The notes under the pieces: generated by a model
What the model saw: the letters and a program-made list of their open reading frames with translations, nothing else
What the model was told of the DNA's origin: nothing
The model's database searches: none
Source of the DNA: Oopsacas minuta
Taxonomy: Eukaryota > Porifera > Hexactinellida > Lyssacinosida > Leucopsacidae
DNA: 64,000 bases
Direction: 5' to 3'
NCBI GenBank assembly: GCA_024704765.1
Contig: JAKMXF010000166.1
Coordinates: forward strand, 186,001 to 250,000
Shown here: positions 31,890 to 40,329 of the stretch, piece by piece
Position numbering within the stretch: position 1 is the first letter of the stretch
How the letters are laid out: each line of letters starts with the position of its first letter
Position numbers and translations under genes: made by a program

Positions 31890-34800
31890 TCCAATTGCAA
31901 AAATGTTGAAAAACTTTGCCCTAGTGTATACGTATATTGATTAATAATACATTTTGATATTATAGAAATGATGTATCAAGTAACTCCCTGTAATGCTACC
32001 TTACATTTAAGAGCAAGTATAATATTAGGCTGTATATTATTCTTTGTTAATTTGTATTCAGTAATTGATATCAAAACATGGCTTATCTACTTGAAGAAAG
32101 TTACCGATCCAATGAGTGGAGCGTCAATAACCCTAGATCCCTATTGATGCCATTTGGTAGTGATTTACATACTTGTCCAATAACCGAGGAAAGTTATGAT
32201 GTTTTACAATCCACAGACGTTGGCACTCCAGATCTTCTTATAGGAACATTGGCACCTTTTGATGATTCATCTAGGTCCGTAGAAGATAGGGACATAACAA
32301 TTAACATTGATCCTGAAGAGCGTATTAGAGGAAAAACAGTAGACAATGAGTATTTTCTGCTAGAAAGTGTTGTACGAGATGAAAAGTTATTATATCCACA
32401 AACTCTGAAAGCCCAGAATTACAGAATTGAGGATATTGCTATCTATGTGCATCATAGTCAGAATTATTTTAATCCGAAACATCATCCAGGATCTAACATA
32501 AGCAAGAAGGCTTATAAGATCCTGTACCATCCCATAATGTACTATGTAGATTGGTTCATAAGTTTCTTTCTACTTCTACTCGCTGGTATTGAACATCCTT
32601 TCTATGAACTCTTAGAACCAGATGAATCAAAATTAAAAATCTTTGCAGCTGTGTTAGAATCTTTGATTATTGCATATTTCACATTTGACTTGGGACTTCG
32701 TTTTTTCTGGCTTGGTGTGAAGCGTTATTTGAGACAGAAAATAACATTAGCTCGTTTGATTGGTGTGATATTAATCACTATTGATTTCATATTGGCTCTG
32801 TCAATACCGTGGTATTACCAACATCGTTTCCTGAGAACTTGTCGACCTATCCTCTTTCTAACTTCTCACTTGAATCGAAATATTCGAAATGTTGTGAATC
32901 AACTCCTAAACTCGATTCGTCGTATCCTTGATCTCTATGTTCTGTACTTAGTTTTCGTTGTAATATTTTCATTATTGGCATACAATATACTAGGGGAAAT
33001 CGATGTAGCAAATTATGGAACATTCCCTGATAGCTTCATTACAATGTTCGCACTATCAACCACTGTTAATTATCCTGACGTAATGCTACCCGCCTTAGAA
33101 AATTGTCTTTTATATTTCCTTCTATTCTTCCCTTTCCTCTCATTTGGGATTTATGTTCTTACGAATCTTCTGCTTGCGATTGTGAAAGATCATTTTAGCA
33201 GACTCGAAAAGGAGAAATTAAAACAGCTGCTGGAGTTCCGTAGAGTTTCCCTGCTTCGCGCGTTCCACTTAGGAACCCAGCTCTCTGCTTCAGAATGGGA
33301 CTATTCCCTATTTAGGCGTGTTATGTTATCTATATCTAAAACGATATCTGAGAAACAATGCCTACTCATGTTTAAAGTTCTTGATCGTCATGGCAATCAA
33401 AAGTTAAGTTGGAAGGAATTTAAACAGTTGTCGAATGTCATGTCAATGAGGTGGCGTAGATCTGACTTAACAAATATCAACAAAATGTGGCATAGAATGA
33501 TACCGATCAGACTTCTAAGGAGGGTTTCGGAATACACTTACGTCTTGGTTTCATCATTCATCTTTAAATTCATAATAAACCTTGTGATTTTAACCAACTG
33601 TGCGTTGCTAATTATTGAGACTTTAGTATATGACACTCCACAACAGCCAGGATCAGATAATGGATTTAGATATGAGAGTGCTTTTTTCCTCCCAATCTAT
33701 TTCCTAGAGTTCTGTTTACAGATTGTTGGTTTTGGCCCATTTTACTATTTCACTCATGGATGGCATGTATTCGATTTTATCATCTTGTTTTCCTCTATTA
33801 TTGCATCAATTTCTGGATATACTTACATAATAGTGCTAAGAACATTCCGTCTTCTGAGAGTACTGAAAGCTAAAAACAGCTTTAGGCGGATTTTCACGAT
33901 TATATCTTTGAGTATTCCTAAACTAATGCGATTCGTTATATCAATATGTCTTGCATTCTACGTGTATGCTATTCTTGGTATGTGTTTATATGCTGGTAAA
34001 TTGAGGGATTGTAGCTTTAATGAATTGGATCTTCCTGAGTACAACCCTGATTGTGGAGAGGAGTACGACTATCAAAAGAATCCACCAGACGGTTTGTATT
34101 ATTTAGTGAATTTCAATGACATCTTACATTCATTTATAACTTTATTCATATTAATGATTGTTAATAACTGGCAAGTGGTGGCGAAGGGGTATATCGCGAT
34201 TACAGGCACTTATAGTTATTTATTTTTCATTTTCTTTTATCTATTTGTGGTTTTGGTTATCACGAATGTAACTGCGGCTTTTGTTCTCGATCTATATGAT
34301 AGTATATCCACTACATTGGGTAAATCATTCACTGTACGTGTAAGCTTGAGTAAGAAGGTTTTGGAGAGATTTGGAATACATGAGAACATTGAAGGAGATG
34401 AAGTGGAGTATGTGGGTAGGAGGAAATTGGGTCAATTCGATTCTCTTATGCTACTCTATCAATCTGAAGATTGGGTGCAGAAGGATGAAATATCCCCTAT
34501 CGGAGACTTTTATATTCAACACTGATATCGCGGAATTTGCATGCTATTTTTCAAACCGAACTTTTTCTTCGAAGTTTTATACTAATCTTATGAATTATAC
34601 TTTTATTGATACGTATTGGATATTTTGTGATATTTGTATATACTCAGATCATAATTGTTAATATTGTATTGAATTTGATGTTTACTTGTTTTCTTATTTT
34701 ATCTACGTTTTATTTAATAAGTTTCGTTAATAGCAGGATGGAATGTTTCAGTTTTTCTATACAGGCCGCTAAAAGGCTGTCGATTCAGTGTTGTGTATAT

Positions 34801-35194
34801 TTAACACTAGAGTTATCTCTCTATACATAGCTGCTACCTGTAATAACTACGTCCATCTTGACCACTACGTTATTGCGGTTGTTAATATTCCACTGTGGAT
34901 AATTACGTTAATTTTACATTTGTAGTTATAAATACTTGCATGGCTTACAGACTTCTGTTACGTGACATAACTAATATAAAGCCAATATATTCTCCAATTC
35001 TACCAGCTTTACAAACCAAATTTTACTTCTCTGAAAAATCGGTTATTCCACTCACAGAAACAATCACACTAGATACTCCTGTATCCCTTAAGGAGTTAAA
35101 TGGTTTGTCACCTAACCACGTGTCACGCTATGTTGTCATATCCAAACCTGCTCGTTGTACCATGCAAAGTGGCACAGGAGGGACACATCATTGG
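31890..35194 (+). repeat. 3305 bp tandem duplication, unit 1
   Basis: Near-identical to 35195-38499 at a constant offset of 3305 bp. The unit contains about 190 bp of 5' flank, the two-pore channel gene, its 3' flank and the first half of NDUFS4. The junction at 35192-35195 joins NDUFS4 sequence to the upstream flank. The bases TGG are shared at both original breakpoints (31887-31889 and 38497-38499), a microhomology. Confidence 0.97.
32078..34525 (+). CDS. Two-pore cation channel (TPC), tandem copy 1
   Basis: 815 residues with two six-helix channel repeats, as in animal TPCN1-3 of endolysosomal membranes, which conduct Na+ or Ca2+ in response to PI(3,5)P2, NAADP and/or voltage. Repeat I runs about 150-385 with pore segment TTVNYPDVMLPALE. 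A linker has a degenerate EF-hand-like stretch (DRHGNQKLSWKEF). Repeat II runs about 495-760 with an S4 segment (VLRTFRLLRVLKAK) and pore IVNNWQVV. The NNW filter is typical of TPCs. No signal peptide, and N- and C-termini are cytosolic-type. It differs from copy 2 at 15 residues, 12 of them in two patches (519-538 and 578-586) of repeat II. Subtype is not assigned. Confidence 0.93.
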   Translation: MAYLLEESYRSNEWSVNNPRSLLMPFGSDLHTCPITEESYDVLQSTDVGTPDLLIGTLAPFDDSSRSVEDRDITINIDPEERIRGKTVDNEYFLLESVVRDEKLLYPQTLKAQNYRIEDIAIYVHHSQNYFNPKHHPGSNISKKAYKILYHPIMYYVDWFISFFLLLLAGIEHPFYELLEPDESKLKIFAAVLESLIIAYFTFDLGLRFFWLGVKRYLRQKITLARLIGVILITIDFILALSIPWYYQHRFLRTCRPILFLTSHLNRNIRNVVNQLLNSIRRILDLYVLYLVFVVIFSLLAYNILGEIDVANYGTFPDSFITMFALSTTVNYPDVMLPALENCLLYFLLFFPFLSFGIYVLTNLLLAIVKDHFSRLEKEKLKQLLEFRRVSLLRAFHLGTQLSASEWDYSLFRRVMLSISKTISEKQCLLMFKVLDRHGNQKLSWKEFKQLSNVMSMRWRRSDLTNINKMWHRMIPIRLLRRVSEYTYVLVSSFIFKFIINLVILTNCALLIIETLVYDTPQQPGSDNGFRYESAFFLPIYFLEFCLQIVGFGPFYYFTHGWHVFDFIILFSSIIASISGYTYIIVLRTFRLLRVLKAKNSFRRIFTIISLSIPKLMRFVISICLAFYVYAILGMCLYAGKLRDCSFNELDLPEYNPDCGEEYDYQKNPPDGLYYLVNFNDILHSFITLFILMIVNNWQVVAKGYIAITGTYSYLFFIFFYLFVVLVITNVTAAFVLDLYDSISTTLGKSFTVRVSLSKKVLERFGIHENIEGDEVEYVGRRKLGQFDSLMLLYQSEDWVQKDEISPIGDFYIQH

Positions 35195-35245
35195 TCCAAT
35201 TGCAAGAATGTTGAAAAACTTTGCCCTAGTGTATATGTATATTGA
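34940..35245 (+). pseudogene. Truncated NDUFS4 copy left by the tandem duplication
   Basis: From ATG 34940 the sequence matches the intact NDUFS4 at 38245 for about 85 codons, as far as CTMQSGTGGTHHW. It then runs across the duplication junction at about 35194 into duplicated 5' flank of the channel gene, adding some 17 unrelated residues before a stop at 35243-35245. The second half of the domain is missing, so no working complex I subunit can result. Small differences from the intact copy (for example Asp for Asn in the early RLLLRN) fit decay or drift. Confidence 0.92.
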
Positions 35246-38200
35246 TTAATAATACATTTTGATATTATAGAAATGATGTATCAAGTAACTCCCTGTGATG
35301 CTACCTTACATTTAAGAGCAAGTATAATATTAGGCTGTATATTATTCTTTGTTAATTTGTATTCAGTAATTGATATCAAAACATGGCTTATCTACTTGAA
35401 GAAAGTTACCGATCCAATGAGTGGAGCGTCAATAACCCTAGATCCCTATTGATGCCATTTGGTAGTGATTTACATACTTGTCCAATAACCGAGGAAAGTT
35501 ATGATGTTTTACAATCCACAGACGTTGGCACTCCAGATCCTCTTATAGGAACATTGGCACCTTTTGATGATTCATCTAGGTCCGTAGAAGATAGGGACAT
35601 AACAATTAACATTGATCCTGAAGAGCGTATTAGAGGAGAAACAGTAGACAATGAGTATTTTCTGCTAGAAAGTGTTGTACGAGATGAAAAGTTATTATAT
35701 CCACAAACTCTGAAAGCCCAGAATTACAGAATTGAGGATATTGCTATCTATGTGCATCATAGTCAGAATTATTTTAATCCGAAACATCATCCAGGATCTA
35801 ACATAAGCAAGAAGGCTTATAAGATCCTGTACCATCCCATAATGTACTATGTAGATTGGTTCATAAGTTTCTTTCTACTTCTACTCGCTGGTATTGAACA
35901 TCCTTTCTATGAACTCTTAGAACCAGATGAATCAAAATTAAAAATCTTTGCAGCTGTGTTAGAATCTTTGATTATTGCATATTTCACATTTGACTTGGGA
36001 CTTCGTTTTTTCTGGCTTGGTGTGAAGCGTTATTTGAGACAGAAAATAACATTAGCTCGTTTGATTGGTGTGATATTAATCACTATTGATTTCATATTGG
36101 CTCTGTCAATACCGTGGTATTACCAACATCGTTTCCTGAGAACTTGTCGACCTATCCTCTTTCTAACTTCTCACTTGAATCGAAATATTCGAAATGTTGT
36201 GAATCAACTCCTAAACTCGATTCGTCGTATCCTTGATCTCTATGTTCTGTACTTAGTTTTCGTTGTAATATTTTCATTATTGGCATACAATATACTAGGG
36301 GAAATCGATGTAGCAAATTATGGAACATTCCCTGATAGCTTCATTACAATGTTCGCACTATCAACCACTGTTAATTATCCTGACGTAATGCTACCCGCCT
36401 TAGAAAATTGTCTTTTATATTTCCTTCTATTCTTCCCTTTCCTCTCATTTGGGATTTATGTTCTTACGAATCTTCTGCTTGCGATTGTGAAAGATCATTT
36501 TAGCAGACTCGAAAAGGAGAAATTAAAACAGCTGCTGGAGTTCCGTAGAGTTTCCCTGCTTCGCGCGTTCCACTTAGGAACCCAGCTCTCTGCTTCAGAA
36601 TGGGACTATTCCCTATTTAGGCGTGTTATGTTATCTATATCTAAAACGATATCTGAGAAACAATGCCTACTCATGTTTAAAGTTCTTGATCGTCATGGCA
36701 ATCAAAAGTTAAGTTGGAAGGAATTTAAACAGTTGTCGAATGTCATGTCAATGAGGTGGCGTAGATCTGACTTAACAAATATCAACAAAATGTGGCATAG
36801 AATGATACCGATCAGACTTCTAAGGAGGGTTTCGGAATACACTTACGTCTTGGTTTCATCATTCATCTTTAAATTCATAATAAACCTTGTGATTTTAACC
36901 AACTGTGCGTTGCTAATTATTGAGACTTTAGTATATAACACTCCACAACATTCAGATTCAGAGAGTGGATTTATATACGAGGGTGCTTTTTTCCTCCCAA
37001 TCTATTTCCTAGAGTTCTGTTTACAGATTGTTGGTTTTGGTCCATTTTACTATTTCACTCATGGATGGCATGTATTCGATTTTATCATCTTGTTTTCCTC
37101 TATTATTGCATCAGGATTTGGATTGACTTACATAACAGTGCTGAGAACATTCCGTCTTCTAAGAGTACTGAAAGCTAAAAACAGCTTTAGGCGGATTTTC
37201 ACGATTATATCTTTGAGTATTCCTAAACTAATGCGATTCGTTATATCAATATGTCTTGCATTCTACGTGTATGCTATTCTTGGTATGTGTTTATATGCTG
37301 GTAAATTGAGGGATTGTAGCTTTAATGAATTGGATCTTCCTGAGTACAACCCTGATTGTGGAGAGGAGTACGACTATCAAAAGAATCCACCAGACGGTTT
37401 GTATTATTTAGTGAATTTCAATGACATCTTACATTCATTTATAACTTTATTCATATTAATGATTGTTAATAACTGGCAAGTGGTGGCGAAGGGGTATATC
37501 GCGATTACAGGCACTTATAGTTATTTATTTTTCATTTTCTTTTATCTATTTGTGGTTTTGGTTATCACGAATGTAACTGCGGCTTTTGTTCTCGATCTAT
37601 ATGATAGTATATCCACTACATTGGGTAAATCATTCACTGTACGTGTAAGCTTGAGTAAGAAGGTTTTGGAGAGATTTGGAATACATGAGAACATTGAAGG
37701 AGATGAAGTGGAGTATGTGGGTAGGAGGAAATTGGGTCAATTCGATTCTCTTATGCTACTCTATCAATCTGAAGATTGGGTGCAGGAGGATGAAATATCT
37801 CCTATCGGAGACTTTTATATTCAACACTGATATCGCGGAATTTGCATGCTATTTTTCAAACCGAACTTTTTCTTCGAAGTTTTATACTAATCTTATGAAT
37901 TATACTTTTATTGATACGTATTGGATATTTTGTGATATTTGTATATACTCAGATCATAATTGTTAATATTGTATTGAATTTGATGTTTACTTGTTTTCTT
38001 ATTTTATCTACGTTTTATTTAATAAGTTTCGTTAATAGCAGGATGGAATGTTTCAGTTTTTCTATACAGGCCGCTAAAAGGCTGTCGATTCAGTGTTGTG
38101 TATATTTAACACTAGAGTTATCTCTCTATACATAGCTGCTACCTGTAATAACTACGTCCATCTTGACCACTACGTTATTGCGGTTGTTAATATTCCACTG

Positions 38201-38499
38201 TGGATAATTACGTTAATTTTACATTTGTAGTTATAAATACTTGCATGGCTTACAGACTTCTGTTGCGTAACATAACTAATATAAAGCCAATATATTCTCC
38301 AATTCTACCAGCTTTACAAACCAAATTTTACTTCTCTGAAAAATCGGTTATTCCACTCACAGAAACAATCACACTAGATACTCCTGTATCCCTTAAGGAG
38401 TTAAATGGTTTGCCACCTAACCACGTGTCACGCTATGTTGTCATATCCAAACCTGCTCGTTGTACCATGCAAAGTGGTACAGAAGGGACACATAATTGG
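35195..38499 (+). repeat. 3305 bp tandem duplication, unit 2
   Basis: Second copy of 31890-35194; it continues at 38500 into the authentic second half of NDUFS4. This gives the original order ELP3, channel, NDUFS4, and shows that unit 1 ends at the novel junction. Confidence 0.97.
35383..37830 (+). CDS. Two-pore cation channel (TPC), tandem copy 2
   Basis: 815 residues, the same two-repeat TPC architecture, pores (NYPDVM and VNNWQ) and S4 segments as copy 1, including its own ATG and about 190 bp of duplicated 5' flank. Outside repeat II only three residues differ (Leu/Pro near 57, Lys/Glu near 89, Lys/Glu near 805). The other 12 differences sit in the S1-S2 region (VYNTPQHSDSESGFIYEG here) and just before S4 (SGFGLTYIT here). 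Both genes are complete and could form homo- or heterodimers; TPCs assemble as dimers. Whether the short duplicated 5' flank contains the full promoter is unknown. Confidence 0.93.
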   Translation: MAYLLEESYRSNEWSVNNPRSLLMPFGSDLHTCPITEESYDVLQSTDVGTPDPLIGTLAPFDDSSRSVEDRDITINIDPEERIRGETVDNEYFLLESVVRDEKLLYPQTLKAQNYRIEDIAIYVHHSQNYFNPKHHPGSNISKKAYKILYHPIMYYVDWFISFFLLLLAGIEHPFYELLEPDESKLKIFAAVLESLIIAYFTFDLGLRFFWLGVKRYLRQKITLARLIGVILITIDFILALSIPWYYQHRFLRTCRPILFLTSHLNRNIRNVVNQLLNSIRRILDLYVLYLVFVVIFSLLAYNILGEIDVANYGTFPDSFITMFALSTTVNYPDVMLPALENCLLYFLLFFPFLSFGIYVLTNLLLAIVKDHFSRLEKEKLKQLLEFRRVSLLRAFHLGTQLSASEWDYSLFRRVMLSISKTISEKQCLLMFKVLDRHGNQKLSWKEFKQLSNVMSMRWRRSDLTNINKMWHRMIPIRLLRRVSEYTYVLVSSFIFKFIINLVILTNCALLIIETLVYNTPQHSDSESGFIYEGAFFLPIYFLEFCLQIVGFGPFYYFTHGWHVFDFIILFSSIIASGFGLTYITVLRTFRLLRVLKAKNSFRRIFTIISLSIPKLMRFVISICLAFYVYAILGMCLYAGKLRDCSFNELDLPEYNPDCGEEYDYQKNPPDGLYYLVNFNDILHSFITLFILMIVNNWQVVAKGYIAITGTYSYLFFIFFYLFVVLVITNVTAAFVLDLYDSISTTLGKSFTVRVSLSKKVLERFGIHENIEGDEVEYVGRRKLGQFDSLMLLYQSEDWVQEDEISPIGDFYIQH

Positions 38500-38736
38500 A
38501 GGATAGAATTTGAGACACAACAGAGATGGGAGAATCCTGTTATGGGCTGGGCATCTACTGGGGATCCGTTATCTAACATGGTATTAGATTTCTCTAGTAA
38601 AGAGGCTGCTATGAATTTCGCTGTTGAGAATGGTTGGAAGTATAAAGTTAAAGAACCAGCTGTAGTTCTCCCAAGAAAGAAGTCATATGCTGCTAACTTC
38701 TCTTGGAACAAGAAAACTCGTGTTACGAATAAATGA
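38245..38736 (+). CDS. NDUFS4: NADH dehydrogenase [ubiquinone] iron-sulfur protein 4 (complex I)
   Basis: 163 residues from ATG 38245; human NDUFS4 is 175 including its transit peptide. It is an accessory subunit of mitochondrial complex I at the base of the NADH-binding module. Conserved family motifs are CTMQSGTEGTHNWRIEFE, RWENPVMGWASTGDPLSNM and the C-terminal SYAANFSWNKKTRV. The first ~40 residues are Arg/Leu/Ser/Tyr-rich without acidic residues near the start, suiting a mitochondrial import signal. Its first half lies inside the 3305 bp duplication and its second half outside it, so this is the functional copy. Single exon. Confidence 0.96.
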   Translation: MAYRLLLRNITNIKPIYSPILPALQTKFYFSEKSVIPLTETITLDTPVSLKELNGLPPNHVSRYVVISKPARCTMQSGTEGTHNWRIEFETQQRWENPVMGWASTGDPLSNMVLDFSSKEAAMNFAVENGWKYKVKEPAVVLPRKKSYAANFSWNKKTRVTNK

Positions 38737-39207
38737 CAGCATTGTATTACATTTATTACTGTATGTATGTACGAATAATATCAGTTATTATACAGCAGAC
38801 TTTATCTCAGGGAGTATAGGTTTATACTACTATCCTGAGTATGTAACCAATGCAAATTTGAAAAGATTGATTTGAATGATGAAATTTCTTATTTCATTAC
38901 TCAATATAGCATCCTATGTTACAACAAACTATACTTTTCTAATATTTATTTATTAACACTGAACTAAATAGTGTCATATTTATCATTTATTTCCCATTAT
39001 ATTTAGGATAAATCATATTCTTCGAAAAGTTTCAAATATTAATATACAGCCTATTTATAATCACCTATCACCTCAAAATATTGCAAATCACAATAATAAA
39101 ATTATCATACCGTTATCTCATAACAAGATATTTCCAATTTTGTATAAATAGATAAAAAAAGAACGAACTTATCTTATCACAACTTGTATTAATTTATTAT
39201 TAGAATA
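38737..39207. other. Intergenic, AT-rich
   Basis: About 470 bp without a recognisable gene or repeat; presumably the NDUFS4 3' UTR and the promoter of the following gene. Confidence 0.4.
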
Positions 39208-39891
39208 ATGCGAGGAACTAGTAAAAGTAGATATCCTCAAGGCCATGTGGTATGGGATAATTTCATGTCTAATCTATCTATTTTGGATCAGTCTACACTA
39301 AACACACCGGAAACTGCTGAGACCAAATCTGGATCGAATTCAAATGATTTATCATATCTATTCGATAATGCAAAATTCGATATGTGTGGTGAATTGAATG
39401 ATTATTGTCCAACTTTATCGCTAGACCTGAAACGAATACAAACTAATAATGATAAGTTAGAAATTCCACAATTCAAATACAAAGATTTTACAGTTGAAAC
39501 AAACAATGTAACCACACAAACTTTCAGTACAACATATGATCCAGGAGATGGTAACCCTCTTTGCTCCACCCCACAAGGGAAAGAAATTTCACTTTTTGAT
39601 GTGACAAGAGATGGGATAAAACCAAGACAACTTTTTGATGACTCGTTCAGTTTTGTGGTAAATGAATCTTTTCTAAAACTTCTAGATGTAAGTGAAGAAC
39701 ATGGAAATCCTGAGGAGAGTGGGGAAACTTCATCTTCATTGTCCAATTCACTTTCAAATAGCGACTTAGTTACCATGGATAATAACCAGAATTTGTTGCT
39801 AGAACACACGACTGATGCTTCTTTATTAAGTGATAGTTTTTGGATAACTGCAGGGCAGATAGCTGAAGTAGATGTTAAGACTAAAAGTTGA
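39208..39891 (+). CDS. Uncharacterised acidic, Ser/Asn-rich protein
   Basis: 227 residues from ATG 39208 in AT-rich surroundings; I do not recognise the family. The composition is rich in Ser, Asn, Asp and Thr with few hydrophobic runs, suggesting mostly disorder. Two short hydrophobic/aromatic stretches stand out: SFSFVVNESFLKLLD near 148-162 and LLSDSFWITAGQIAE near 207-221. They could be short binding motifs. The N-terminus is basic (MRGTSKSRYPQGH). No signal peptide, membrane helix or zinc motif. Length and an uninterrupted frame favour a real gene, but expression evidence is needed. Confidence 0.55.
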   Translation: MRGTSKSRYPQGHVVWDNFMSNLSILDQSTLNTPETAETKSGSNSNDLSYLFDNAKFDMCGELNDYCPTLSLDLKRIQTNNDKLEIPQFKYKDFTVETNNVTTQTFSTTYDPGDGNPLCSTPQGKEISLFDVTRDGIKPRQLFDDSFSFVVNESFLKLLDVSEEHGNPEESGETSSSLSNSLSNSDLVTMDNNQNLLLEHTTDASLLSDSFWITAGQIAEVDVKTKS

Positions 39892-40329
39892 TAATTTTAT
39901 AGTTTTTTACTTGGCCTACCACTGTTTCTCTTTTCGCATTAATTCAAACATATTTCACTCTTTAAACTCTTTAATTACTAACAACCCTTCAATGCTTTCG
40001 AATGACGGACACTCGCTTGGAGACATTTCGTCCGGAATACTGACAATTCGTAATTTCTCATCAAAAATAAAAAGTTAAGAGACGAAATGTCTTACAACAG
40101 AGCTTCCAATTATTATACTCTTTCTCCTCAGTTGAATATCCGGTTATATCTAACACGGATATATCGAATACTCACTTATATCGTAGTAATTATCGAGGTA
40201 ACTTGAGCTTTGGTATAACAGGAGTTGACTGTAATACAAAGCCTGTTATACTTATAAATAATGGTGATACATAATATTAGTGTAAATAAATTAGAGTATA
40301 CATATATCAGCTGGTAAGAGTTCATAACA
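39892..40329. other. Convergent intergenic region
   Basis: Separates the 3' ends of the acidic-protein gene and ENO4. It contains a probable small pogo-like element (40129-40231); otherwise nothing is seen. Confidence 0.4.
40129..40231. repeat. Possible pogo-like MITE
   Basis: One end reads CAGTTGAATATCCGGTTATA. The other, on the minus strand, reads CAGTCAACTCCTGTTATACC, imperfect inverted repeats with shared CAGT and GTTATA. The interior resembles the 17.9 kb MITE (GGTTATA then CGGATATA). The sequence GTATAAC-GGAGTTGACTG also recurs near 1690-1712. The match is by eye and imperfect, and there is no clear TA duplication on the left. Confidence 0.4.

Noticed and set aside
34371-34830. Small frames downstream of each channel gene (repeated at 37676-38135)
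   Set aside because: They recur only because of the recent duplication; they overlap the channel 3' end or AT-rich UTR and have no family resemblance.
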